This document shows positions 34,480-42,880 of a DNA stretch of 55,651 nucleotides, piece by piece. The position numbers were made by a program, and so were the translations under genes. Numbering within the stretch: position 1 is the stretch's first letter; each line of letters starts with the position of its first letter. The notes beneath the pieces were generated by a model. It was not told the DNA's origin, searched no databases, and worked only from the letters and a program-made list of their open reading frames with translations. Origin of the DNA: Bacillota bacterium (GTDB taxonomy: Bacteria; Bacillota; Sulfobacillia; JACIYH01); contig JBFLXJ010000003.1 in NCBI GenBank assembly GCA_040757085.1, positions 1 through 55,651 on the forward strand. Direction: 5' to 3'.

Positions 34480-35904
34480 CTACCCCGCGGTGGAACGCAG
34501 ACCGGGAGAAGGCCTCAGGTAGTCGATGCCAGTGCGGGCGGAAGCACGGCGCACCATCTCGCGGGAAACCCTCGTGGCCTCCCTGGCCACCTCCCGCTCG
34601 TCGCCCATCCCCACCAGGCGCCCGTGCTCCAACACCACCCGTCCGTTCACGATCACCGTATCCACCGGACCGGGGCCGGTAGCCACCACCGCCACCACCG
34701 GATCTTCCGCGGTGCCGGCGAATTCCAACCGTCCCAGATCGATGAGGATCATGTCCGCGGCCATGTCCACGTCCAGGTAACCGATGTCGTCGCGGCCCAG
34801 GACGGCTGCCCCGCCCGCGGTGGCCAGGTAAAGCACCTCCTCTGACGAAAGACCCCGATCCGCCAGGGCCAGCTTCTGAAGGAGATACGCGACCCTGATT
34901 TCTCCCCACATGCCGGAACTGTCGTTACTGGCGCTGCCGTCCACCGCCAGCCCCACCCGGGCCCCGGCCTCCAGCAGATCCCTCACCCGGCATATGCCCG
35001 AGGCGAGTTTCATGTTGGACACAGGGCAGTGCGCCACCCCGGTACGGGTCTCTCCCAGCAGCCGCACTTCCCGGTCATCCAGGTGGATGGCATGGGCGAA
35101 CCACACGTCCGGGCCCAACCATCCCAGCGACTCTACGTATGCCACGGGCCGGCACCCGAATTTCTCCAGGCAGAAACGTTCTTCGTCCCGGGTCTCGGCA
35201 AGATGGGTGTGCAGGAGAACGCCCCGGGAGCGCGCCAGTCCCGCCGCTTCCCTCATCAGGCGCGGAGTGACAGAGAAGGGGGAACAGGGCGCCAGCGCCA
35301 GGCGGCACATGGAGTACCGCGCGGGATCGTGGTGGCGGTCCAGCAGGCGCTCGCAATCGGCAAGTATGGCGTCTTCGTCCTGTACCACCTCATCGGGGGG
35401 AAGGCCGCCCCGGCTGCGTCCCAGGGACATGCTGCCCCGGGTGGGATGAAACCTGATCCCCAGTTGCCGGGCCGCCTCGATTTCGGCCTCGATGAAGCCC
35501 TCCGCGCGGCATCGCGGAAACACGTAGTGGTGGTCGGTGGAAGTGGTGCACCCGCTCTTCAACAGTTCTCCCAACCCCACCAGCGCGCCCAGGTACACCG
35601 CCTCCGGGGTGATTTCCCGCCAGATCTCGTACAGGGTGACCAGCCAGGGAAACAGGGGGACATCCTGTACCGCCGGGATGGCCCTGGTCAGGGTCTGGTA
35701 AAGGTGGTGATGGGTATTCACGAACCCCGGCAAAACCACCATTCCGGAAGCATCGATGACCCGGTCTACCTCCTCCCCTTCCCCGGCCCCCCTGCCCAGG
35801 GCGGCAATGCGGCACCCGTCGATGAGCACGTTTCCGCCCCGTATGCGCTCCCGGCGGGGATTCATGGTTACGATCCAATCCGCATTCCTGATGAGCATTT
35901 TCAT
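34480..35904 (-). CDS. 8-oxoguanine-deaminase-like amidohydrolase
   Basis: This 474-residue zinc-dependent deaminase reads VVLPGFVNTHHHLYQTLTRA, FPWLVTLYEIWREITPEAVY, CTTSTDHHYVFPR, HTHLAETRDEERFCLEKFG, HCPVSNMKLASGICRVRDLL and AVDGSASNDSSGMWGE. This motif set matches 8-oxoguanine deaminases and AtzB-like chlorohydrolases rather than guanine deaminase. The ATG at 35904 follows GAGGGGG. It is the last gene of the nucleobase operon and would turn 8-oxoguanine to urate, or deaminate a related ring; the exact substrate is not provable by eye. Confidence 0.82.
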   Translation of the reverse strand: MKMLIRNADWIVTMNPRRERIRGGNVLIDGCRIAALGRGAGEGEEVDRVIDASGMVVLPGFVNTHHHLYQTLTRAIPAVQDVPLFPWLVTLYEIWREITPEAVYLGALVGLGELLKSGCTTSTDHHYVFPRCRAEGFIEAEIEAARQLGIRFHPTRGSMSLGRSRGGLPPDEVVQDEDAILADCERLLDRHHDPARYSMCRLALAPCSPFSVTPRLMREAAGLARSRGVLLHTHLAETRDEERFCLEKFGCRPVAYVESLGWLGPDVWFAHAIHLDDREVRLLGETRTGVAHCPVSNMKLASGICRVRDLLEAGARVGLAVDGSASNDSSGMWGEIRVAYLLQKLALADRGLSSEEVLYLATAGGAAVLGRDDIGYLDVDMAADMILIDLGRLEFAGTAEDPVVAVVATGPGPVDTVIVNGRVVLEHGRLVGMGDEREVAREATRVSREMVRRASARTGIDYLRPSPGLRSTAG

Positions 35905-36023
35905 CCTGGCGTTCCCCCTCACCAGCCAAGGAAGATACTCGCCGGCCCCGTCCACGTTGGTTCGCCCAACCGCAGAAAGTGCAGGAGGGCGGCGGAGCAC
36001 CCCCCGGGCCTGCCGGCAGTCAA

Positions 36024-37121
36024 TCAGAGCGGGACATCAAGGGCCCGGTAGGCCGCGAGCAGGTTGGCGGCGCTCACACCCTCGGGCAACAGCCCGGAGG
36101 AGCATCCCACCACCAGCCCCCCCTCCCTTGCTGCCCGGGCCAGGCGAACGGCCTCCCGTTCGACTTCCTCCCGGGTGCCACGGCTGAGCAGGTCCACCGA
36201 GAGGCCCCCCAGCAGGCCCAACCGCCCCCGGTAAGCGGTGACCAGGGCAGCGGCGTCCATGCCTGCCTCTGGCTCCAGGGAATGGAGGCCGTCGAAGCCC
36301 GCCTCCCTGATTACAGGTATGAGTGGTTCTACCCGGCCGTCGCTGTGAAACACGAGCAGGGGCCTTTCGCCGCGCAGGGTTCGCACCGCCCCGCAGCGGT
36401 CCACCACTTCCCGCCAGAGCGGCCACAAGTGCTCACGGATCAGCCGGGGGGACAGCAGCAGGCCATCAGTGTAAGCCACGTCTTCCCCCAGCACGATCCC
36501 ATCGGCGCCCGCCTCCAACGCCTGACCCACCTGGGCCAGCACCCGGTCCAGCTGTAGGAACCATAACCCCTCGACCTCCACCGGAAACTCGCCGCCCGGT
36601 CCTGCCCACCGGTCCGCCCCACATGCCCCGGCGGACGGGTCTCCCCGGCCCGTGTGGTGGTCGCCCGCGGCGGCCCCGGCCAGCAACATGATGGCCTGCG
36701 ACCATCCCAGGGCTCCGGCCAGCCCCTGCCAGGGCCCATCCACCAGGGCCCACACGAAGAGGTCGCGGCTCGACCAGTATGCCACCTCCCGCAGCCAGGG
36801 CACACCTGGCACGGCGGCAAAATCCGCGTCCGGCGCGCACTCACCGCTGGCCGCGCACCCGGCGTGCGACCCCAGCTCCCCCGCTACCACGCCCACCATG
36901 TCAGCCCCCAGGCACCGAATGGCGGCTTCCTCGACCTGCCACCTCTCCGGCCCCTCCTGGGGAACGTCGCCCGGCTTCCGACCCGCCAGGGCGGCCACCA
37001 GTGGCGGAGCGAGCTTGAACTCCCCCCGCGGTACCCGGTCGGGAGGACAGCCGGCAAGGGCCATCCGCACCCGCTCGTAACCTGTCAGGGGGCCAGAGCC
37101 AGCATCCGCCGGGCACGCCAC
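36024..37121 (-). CDS. URO-D-like protein (uroporphyrinogen decarboxylase / methyltransferase fold)
   Basis: The 365-residue protein has YERVRMALAGCPPDRVPRGE at the start, a long middle barrel, and the C-terminal LLVFHSDGRVEPLIPVIREA-GFDGLHSLEP motif of the URO-D superfamily. In this subgroup the fold often serves as a corrinoid-linked methyltransferase (MtaA/CmuA type) rather than in heme synthesis. The GTG at 37121 overlaps the previous gene by 37 bases and has AAGGTG 7 bases upstream. Its role in a nucleobase operon is unknown. Confidence 0.75.
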   Translation of the reverse strand: MACPADAGSGPLTGYERVRMALAGCPPDRVPRGEFKLAPPLVAALAGRKPGDVPQEGPERWQVEEAAIRCLGADMVGVVAGELGSHAGCAASGECAPDADFAAVPGVPWLREVAYWSSRDLFVWALVDGPWQGLAGALGWSQAIMLLAGAAAGDHHTGRGDPSAGACGADRWAGPGGEFPVEVEGLWFLQLDRVLAQVGQALEAGADGIVLGEDVAYTDGLLLSPRLIREHLWPLWREVVDRCGAVRTLRGERPLLVFHSDGRVEPLIPVIREAGFDGLHSLEPEAGMDAAALVTAYRGRLGLLGGLSVDLLSRGTREEVEREAVRLARAAREGGLVVGCSSGLLPEGVSAANLLAAYRALDVPL

Positions 37122-38092
37122 AGTTCGTCACCTTCCGGAGGAACGATGGGGATACGGGCCCCCTCCCTGAGCAACCATCTCCCCTCCCGGGTGAGGCACC
37201 CCACCACCGCGGCCCGGATGCCGGCCCCCCGCAGGGCGTCCAGCAGAGGCTCCGGGTCGGGCACCGCCACCAGCAGCGAACCGCTGGAAACCAGGCGCAG
37301 GGGGTCTATCCCAAGCGCCCTGCAAATGGCATCCACCTCCGGCGGCACGGGCACCGCATCCGCGCGGACCTCCACTCCCAACCCGGTGGGGTGAACCATC
37401 TCCCAGACCGCTCCCAGCACCCCTCCCTCGGTGACGTCGTGCATGCAGGTAGCCCCGCAACCTACGGCGATCCTCGCCTCCGGGACCACGCTCAGGGACT
37501 CAAACAGGGACTGAGCACGGGCCAGGGTTTGGGCGGAAACCAGAGAGGCCAGTTCATTCGGGAAATCCGCGGCCAGTACCGCCGCCCCTTCGATGCCGGC
37601 TCCCTTGGTAAGCACCAGGGCATCACCCGGCCGCGGCCCGGTGGGCAACTGATAGCCGGGCCAGGGTTGCCCCAGGGCCGCCACGCACGCCAGGGGGGCA
37701 GGCAAGCCCGGCACCAGCTCTGTGTGCCCGCCGGCAATGGCCACGTTCAGCTTCTGACAGACCCCGTCTGCCTCGCTCATGAAGCGGGCCACGTACTCCT
37801 CACCAAATTCCGCGGGTACCAGCAGCGTGATGGCGACGGCCACCGGCTCTGCCCCCGCCGCGGCCAGGTCGTTACAGGCCACCTGGATACAGAGTTCCCC
37901 CACACGGGTGCTGCCCCCCGTGATGGGGTCCACCGAAATGACGCAGATGCCGCCGCCCAGGCGGAGAACGGCCGCATCCACCCCGATACCTGATCCCCGG
38001 ACCACCTCCGGGCGCCTGGCACCCTGGTGACTCAAGACCAGCTTTTCCAGGATTGCCGGAGGTAGCTTGCCCCCCGCCGGCGCGCGACTCAC
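37085..38092 (-). CDS. AIR-synthase-family (PurM/HypE-like) ATP-binding protein
   Basis: This 335-residue protein has the AIR-synthase fold marks: GSGIGVDAAVLRLGG, NDLAAAGAEPVAVAITLLVP, VAIAGGHTEL, GDALVLTKGAGIEGAAVLA and CMHDVTEGGVLGAVWEM. The lack of a Cys near the N-terminus argues against SelD, and it most resembles HypE-like uncharacterised members. GTG 38092 overlaps the preceding stop by GTGA. It would activate a substrate carbonyl or carboxyl with ATP; the substrate is unknown. Confidence 0.8.
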   Translation of the reverse strand: MSRAPAGGKLPPAILEKLVLSHQGARRPEVVRGSGIGVDAAVLRLGGGICVISVDPITGGSTRVGELCIQVACNDLAAAGAEPVAVAITLLVPAEFGEEYVARFMSEADGVCQKLNVAIAGGHTELVPGLPAPLACVAALGQPWPGYQLPTGPRPGDALVLTKGAGIEGAAVLAADFPNELASLVSAQTLARAQSLFESLSVVPEARIAVGCGATCMHDVTEGGVLGAVWEMVHPTGLGVEVRADAVPVPPEVDAICRALGIDPLRLVSSGSLLVAVPDPEPLLDALRGAGIRAAVVGCLTREGRWLLREGARIPIVPPEGDELWRARRMLALAP

Positions 38093-39132
38093 CTGCGTAA
38101 CCCCCCCTCACGACCGAGCAAGACCAGCAGGCGCTTGCCCGCCTCCCGACAGTTCTGCACCAGTGCCTCGATGGCGGCGGGGTCGGCCCCCTCCAGGTGC
38201 ACCCCGGCCACGCCCACCACGGGAGAGCGGGTGACCCGGGCCAGCTCCTCTCCCAGGGGGCGGATCACTTCTTCCTCTTTGTGGGCCGGGAGGCTGATCA
38301 CCGAAGAGGTCGAGCTGTACCTGCCCGGTTCCGCCAGGCTGGGCCGCGGGATGCTCACCACGACCGTGCCCACGTGGGGACGGTCGCCCCCGAAAAGCCC
38401 GATCACGTAACCATCATCGGTGCCCCAGGCACGGGCGCAAACCCGGAAGCGACCTTCCCCGGCCCAGGCCTCCCACTGCCCCAGCCGGTTGCCTGTGACA
38501 TCCTCACCCGGCCCTTCCGGCTCGGCCTTACCGTGAGCGGTCAGAGCAGGGGTGAAGGGGGCCGGGAAGGGGCAGGCATCCGCGCTTTCGGCCCTCCAGC
38601 GCCGGGATAATCCGTGGGAGACTCCCAGGTGATCGAGGATTCGCCCCACCGTGTGATCCACCAGGTCACTCACGGATGCGGGCCGGATGTAGAAGGCGGG
38701 GGCGGGGGGCATGACCACCACCCCCAGGCGCGCCAGCCGCAGCAGATTCTCCAGGTGGATGGCGCTGAGCGGGGTTTCCCGGGGCAGTATGATCAAATGC
38801 CGGCGCTCCTTGAGGCAAACATCAGCCGCCCGGGTGATGAGATCGCCCGAGAAACCGTGGGCGATGGCGGCCACCGTCTTCATGCTGCAGGGCACCACCA
38901 CCATCCCGTCAACCGGGAAGCTGCCGCTGGCTACGGGCGCGGTGAGATCGTCGGGAGCGTACACGTGCGCAGCCATGTCCCTCAATTGCTCGGGCTCGAG
39001 GCCCATTTCCTCCCTGAGGGTCTGCGCACCCCAGCGGCTGACGATCAGGTGGGTTTCCACCCGGGCCTGCCGCAGCACCTCGAGCAGCCTCACAGCGTAC
39101 ACCGCTCCCGAAGCTCCCGTGACGGCCACTAT
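38089..39132 (-). CDS. UbiX flavin prenyltransferase fused to an LpdD-like domain
   Basis: Residues 1-190 or so are UbiX: IVAVTGASGAVYAVRLLEVL, SGSFPVDGMVVVPCSMKTVA, ICLKERRHLIILPRETPLS-like, and MPPAPAFYIRPASVSDLVDH with the final VGRILDHLGV. Residues about 215-347 match LpdD-type prenylated-flavin chaperones: YVIGLFGGDRPHVGTVVVSI, LPAHKEEEVIRPLGEELARV and VAGVHLEGADPAAIEALVQN. Separate UbiX and LpdD proteins support UbiD-family decarboxylases such as gallate decarboxylase. No ubiD-like gene is in the window. A GTG at 39132 (GGGGAAGG 9 bases upstream) is preferred; TTG 39138 is possible. Confidence 0.85.
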   Translation of the reverse strand: MVAVTGASGAVYAVRLLEVLRQARVETHLIVSRWGAQTLREEMGLEPEQLRDMAAHVYAPDDLTAPVASGSFPVDGMVVVPCSMKTVAAIAHGFSGDLITRAADVCLKERRHLIILPRETPLSAIHLENLLRLARLGVVVMPPAPAFYIRPASVSDLVDHTVGRILDHLGVSHGLSRRWRAESADACPFPAPFTPALTAHGKAEPEGPGEDVTGNRLGQWEAWAGEGRFRVCARAWGTDDGYVIGLFGGDRPHVGTVVVSIPRPSLAEPGRYSSTSSVISLPAHKEEEVIRPLGEELARVTRSPVVGVAGVHLEGADPAAIEALVQNCREAGKRLLVLLGREGGLRR

Positions 39133-39276
39133 CACTCGCAATTGCCTTCCCCCATTGACATCGTTTCGACCTGGTGCGGCTTCCATCCTCGTCCCACCCG
39201 GCCCGAACCGGGCCCCCGGCCCAACGACGGAGAACCCGGACCGCCTTGCCGCTACCTGGCGCGCACGTACCCCCTG

Positions 39277-40623
39277 CTAGTAGCGCTGCCAGAGGGCGCG
39301 CGCCAGTTCGCGGGAGCGGGCCAGGATCGCCTCCTCATCCACGGTCTGGAACGTACGGTCACGCATAAGGATGCGTCCCCCTACCATGACGGTAACCACC
39401 GCCGACCCGGGTACCCCGTATATCAGGTGGCCCATGTAGTTGGTCTCCTCCAGGGGGGTGAATGGCCGGTAGTCCACCAGGATGATGTCAGCGAATCCTC
39501 CCTCGGTGATCTGCCCCAGGGCACGCTCCCAGTAACGGCGGGCCAGGCGGGCGTTGTTCACCCAGGTGATACGGCGCACATCTTCGCCGCCCACAACCCG
39601 CGGGTCGGCCCGACCCAGGCGGGCAACCATGACCGTGAGATTCGCCTCCCGCCACATGTCGAGGAACCCGTCCCCGCCCAGCACCACATTCACCCCGGCC
39701 CCGAGCAGGTCGGGCACCGGGGAGCTACCCACCGCATTGTTCATGTTGGACTGCGGGTTGTGAGCCACCGTGCACCCGCACTCCCGGAGAATGGCGATCT
39801 CCTCCTCACCCACCAGGACGCAGTGGGCGGCGATGCTACTCTCCCCCAGCACGCCTGCTTCCGCCAGGCGACGGACGGGATGCTTTCCGAACTGCCGCAC
39901 GGTCTCGGCCACGTCCGCTTCCCCTTCGGCGACGTGGACGTGGAATCCCGCCCCCAGGCTGTTACCAATCTCGGAGGCCTCCCGCAGGGTTCCCTCCCCC
40001 ACGGTGAAGGAAGCATGGAGTCCGAAGGCACCCCTCAGCAGCGATCCGCCTTCTCGGCGGCAACGCTCGATGAAGCGGCGGTTCTCTTCCAGCCCCCGGC
40101 GGGCTATGGCCGGCCCATCCCGGTCGGACACCTCGTAACACAGGCAGCCCCTCACCCCCATCTCGGTGAAGGCGCGCGCCACCTGGTCCAGGCTCCCCTC
40201 GCAGGCGTACGGGCTGGCGTGGTGATCGAACAGGGTGGTCACCCCGTGCCGGACGGCTTCCAGCAACCCCGCCATCGACTGGTAGTAATTATCCTCCGGC
40301 GTGAGGGCTTTGTCGAGCCGCCACCACAGTCGCTCCAGGATCTGGCGGAAGCCGGCAGCCGGTTCTCCCCGACCAGGGATGCCACGCGCCCACTGGCCGT
40401 AGAGGTGGGTGTGCCCAGTCACGAACCCGGGCAGGATAAGCATCCCGCGGGCATCCAGAAACGGCACCTCCGGGTAGCGGGCGCGGAGAGTGGCGGTCGA
40501 CCCTACCTCTTTTACCAGTTCCCCTTCCACCAGCACCGCTCCATCGGAGAAAAACCGGTTGACCTCTTCCATGGTGATGAGGACCCCATTTCCCACCAGT
40601 GTTCTCGCCTTGGCGCCTTTCAC
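39277..40623 (-). CDS. ssnA: aminohydrolase SsnA
   Basis: The 448-residue amidohydrolase follows SsnA closely: ILPGFVTGHTHLYGQWARGI, LWWRLDKALTPEDNYYQSMA, TLFDHHASPYACEGSLDQVA, HVHVAEGEADVAETVRQFGK, HNPQSNMNNAVG and the end RDRTFQTVDEEAILARSREL. SsnA is encoded with selenium-dependent molybdenum hydroxylase and hydantoinase genes in enterobacteria and clostridia, in purine breakdown. The GTG at 40623 has AAAGGAGG upstream. It lies 36 bases after the hydantoinase gene. Confidence 0.88.
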   Translation of the reverse strand: MKGAKARTLVGNGVLITMEEVNRFFSDGAVLVEGELVKEVGSTATLRARYPEVPFLDARGMLILPGFVTGHTHLYGQWARGIPGRGEPAAGFRQILERLWWRLDKALTPEDNYYQSMAGLLEAVRHGVTTLFDHHASPYACEGSLDQVARAFTEMGVRGCLCYEVSDRDGPAIARRGLEENRRFIERCRREGGSLLRGAFGLHASFTVGEGTLREASEIGNSLGAGFHVHVAEGEADVAETVRQFGKHPVRRLAEAGVLGESSIAAHCVLVGEEEIAILRECGCTVAHNPQSNMNNAVGSSPVPDLLGAGVNVVLGGDGFLDMWREANLTVMVARLGRADPRVVGGEDVRRITWVNNARLARRYWERALGQITEGGFADIILVDYRPFTPLEETNYMGHLIYGVPGSAVVTVMVGGRILMRDRTFQTVDEEAILARSRELARALWQRY

Positions 40624-40659
40624 GTCCGTCTCCTCCTTTCGCCTCGCCCTCCCGGCCAC

Positions 40660-42102
40660 TCATGTCGCCGCCCCGGATGCGCGTACTCCCACGTAAAGGC
40701 CACGCCCGGCCCCGCCGCAGAACTCACCTTCCTCCAGGACCACTTCCCCTCGCGAAATCACGATCCGTGGCCACCCTTTGAGCTCCCATCCCTCGTAAGG
40801 AGACCAACCCAGCACCGCCGCCAGGCCCTCGGCGCCCACTTCCACGCGCCGCGTGACTTTGGGATCCACGAGGACGAGGTCGGCATCGGCTCCGGGAAGC
40901 AAATTCCCTTTGCGGGGGTAGAGACCAAAGGCGCGGGCAGCAGCGGTACTGGTGATTTCCACCAGCCGGGACAGGGGGATGCGCCCCGAGTGCACGCCCA
41001 GGGTATACGTCAGGGGCAGGATGGTCTCGAAGCCAGGCAGGCCCCCGGGGACGTGGAGGAAATCCCGGGCCCTGTCCTTCTGCCCGGCGCTGAGGGCACA
41101 GTGGTCCGTGCCCAGGAAGTGTACCTCGCCGGTGGCTATCCCCCGCCACAGGGCGTCCTGATCCTCTTTTTTCCGCAGGGGCGGGCTGGCGATGAAACGG
41201 TGACCGTCCCGCCGACCGTATACCGACTCGTCGAGGGCCAGGTAGTGGGGGGCGGTTTCCACCCATACCTCGCTGATGCAGTGTCCCCCGGCACCCGGCG
41301 AAGCCCCCCTGGCAGGTGCCGCCCTCATCAACGCCTCGCGGGCAGCCGCGACCGCTGCCAACCCCGCCCCGCTGGACAGGTGCCGGATGCATACGTGCGC
41401 ACCCGCCAGACCCGCCAGGGTAAGCACCCGGCAGACGGCTTCTGCCTCTGCCACCGTCGGCCGGGAGTGCGGAAACCAAACTGCCTCCAGATGTCCGGCT
41501 GCCTGAAGCCGCGCCGTCTGCGATTCCACTATGGCAGCCGATTCGGCGTGGACGGTAGCCAGGGCTCCCGCCTGCCCGATGGCATCCAGGCAGGCCAGCA
41601 GAGACCGGTCGTCCAGCCCCAGACCCGGGTACACCATGTAAAGCTTGAACGAACGCACCCCGCGTTGAACCAGGAGGGGTACCTCGGCCAGGGCATCAGG
41701 ATCGGCCGAACTCAGAGTCACGCTGAACAGGTAGTCTACCACCGCCCGGCCCTCGGCCTGAGCCATCCTTTCCGCCAGGGCCGCGCCGGGCGACTGACCG
41801 GGCCTCGGCTCGGCAAAATCTATCACCGTGGTGATGCCCCCGCGGGCCGCCGCCACCGTGCCTGTGAAGAAATCATCACAGGTCGCCGTGCCGTCTGCCA
41901 GAGGCAGCGATATGTGGACGTGAGGATCGATGAGGCCCGGTAGTACCACCAGGCCGCGGGCATCCACCACCTTCGCCGCCCCCGAAGCGCCCAGGTTCCC
42001 CAGGGCCACGACCAGTCCGCCCCGCACGCCCACGTCGATTTCGCCCCAATCCCCAGGTCCGAATACCCGTCCGCCCCGCACCACCAGGTCAAATCCGCCC
42101 AT
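40660..42102 (-). CDS. hydA: dihydropyrimidinase / hydantoinase-type cyclic amidohydrolase
   Basis: This 480-residue enzyme has VVLPGLIDPHVHISLPLADG (HxH metal motif), the carboxylated-Lys context VRSFKLYMVYPG, VWVETAPHYLALDESVYG, HFLGTDHCALSAGQK and the typical ending strands for ring hydrolases (dihydropyrimidinase, hydantoinase, allantoinase). The CxxD after TATCDDF is unusual. It is the first gene of the nucleobase operon and follows rnpB and its terminator. The substrate may be a hydantoin, dihydropyrimidine or an opened purine ring. Confidence 0.85.
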   Translation of the reverse strand: MGGFDLVVRGGRVFGPGDWGEIDVGVRGGLVVALGNLGASGAAKVVDARGLVVLPGLIDPHVHISLPLADGTATCDDFFTGTVAAARGGITTVIDFAEPRPGQSPGAALAERMAQAEGRAVVDYLFSVTLSSADPDALAEVPLLVQRGVRSFKLYMVYPGLGLDDRSLLACLDAIGQAGALATVHAESAAIVESQTARLQAAGHLEAVWFPHSRPTVAEAEAVCRVLTLAGLAGAHVCIRHLSSGAGLAAVAAAREALMRAAPARGASPGAGGHCISEVWVETAPHYLALDESVYGRRDGHRFIASPPLRKKEDQDALWRGIATGEVHFLGTDHCALSAGQKDRARDFLHVPGGLPGFETILPLTYTLGVHSGRIPLSRLVEITSTAAARAFGLYPRKGNLLPGADADLVLVDPKVTRRVEVGAEGLAAVLGWSPYEGWELKGWPRIVISRGEVVLEEGEFCGGAGRGLYVGVRASGAAT

Positions 42103-42180
42103 CCCTACTTTTCACCCCCCTCAGGGGCGTTCGGTATTACTTAACAGTTCGCCCTGCCGGGTTGCGTTTCCTCTGGAAGT

Positions 42181-42212
42181 AAAATAGCGCGGGCCCTTGC
42201 GGACCCGCGCCT
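42181..42212 (-). terminator. terminator of rnpB
   Basis: A perfect stem gcgcgggtcc / gggcccgcgc-type (one G-U) with loop gcaa is followed on the minus strand by TATTTTA. It immediately follows the 3' end of the RNase P RNA. Confidence 0.8.
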
Positions 42213-42217
42213 GCTTG

Positions 42218-42608
42218 CGGTGAGCAGGTCTGTAAGCCGAATTCTGTGCCCCCGGAGCCGGCCGCACCGGCTACCGGAGCGGCAACCATCCGTCTGGGAC
42301 CCCGGTCACCCGGGGCCTCAAGCGACCTAACCCGGGGAGTCCGCGGGCCACATCATCCTCCCCCTACTTGGTCTTGCTCCGGGTGGGGTTTACCTAGCGA
42401 GCCGGTCGCCCGGCCCCTGGTGGTCTCTTACACCACCGTTGCACCCTTGCCGTTCGGACTGTCGCCCTCCCGGCGGTTTCTTTCTGTGGCACTATCCCTG
42501 GGGTCGCCCCCGCTGGACGTTATCCAGCACCCTGCCCTTTGGAGTTCGGACTTTCCTCGAGCACGACCTCGCGGTCACCTGTGCTCGCAGTTGCCCGACC
42601 TGCTCTTT
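42218..42608 (-). ncRNA. rnpB: RNase P RNA, bacterial type
   Basis: On the minus strand the 5' part carries GAGGAAAGTCCGAACTCC and the 3' part ACAGAATTCGGCTTA, the universally conserved P4-region halves of bacterial RNase P RNA. The ends pair as GAGCAGGTC with GACCTGCTC (helix P1), which sets the borders to within a few bases. The length of about 390 bases and the internal ACAGAAAGAAACCGCC and GGTAAACCCC segments fit a type A RNA. It is followed by a strong terminator and preceded by a promoter-like TTGACG-17-TAACCT. Confidence 0.95.
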
Positions 42609-42618
42609 CGACAACATC

Positions 42619-42647
42619 AGGTTAGCACGCCGGGCTCGCGACGTCAA
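42619..42647 (-). promoter_or_regulatory. probable rnpB promoter
   Basis: TTGACG (42642-42647) and TAACCT (42619-42624) are 17 bases apart on the minus strand and end about 10 bases before the P1 helix of rnpB. The -35 box directly abuts the first repeat of the IS-like end. Confidence 0.6.
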
Positions 42648-42706
42648 CCTGGCAATGCGCACACCTGGCAATGCGGACACTGGAAAGGACACCTGGCAAT
42701 GCGGAC
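42647..42706. repeat. three direct repeats resembling an IS21-type end
   Basis: The unit ACCTGGCAATGCG(C/G)AC occurs at about 42647, 42663 and 42691, the last two as ACCTGGCAATGCGGAC exactly. Read on the minus strand it is GTCCGCATTGCCAGGT. Multiple short repeats of this form are typical of IS21-family ends. No transposase gene lies nearby, so it may be a solitary left-over end. Confidence 0.6.
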
Positions 42707-42880
42707 TCCCGGACATTACAGCACTGACAACATGCACCACGGTATCGCCGAGCAGCACCAGCGCATGTGGCGGAGAACTCACCGTGGCAGGAGCAAGGCC
42801 CCGCCACGTCGAACACACAGGGTAAGCCGGCACTCAAGGGGGTAGCCGGTCTCGAGCTTTTGCGCGGAGGTTGATGTTGC

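Noticed and set aside
38614-41943. A 1109-codon open frame on the plus strand
   Set aside because: It is antisense to ssnA, hydA and ubiX-lpdD, is rich in His/Pro/Gly/Arg as expected from codon bias in GC-rich DNA, and has no motifs.
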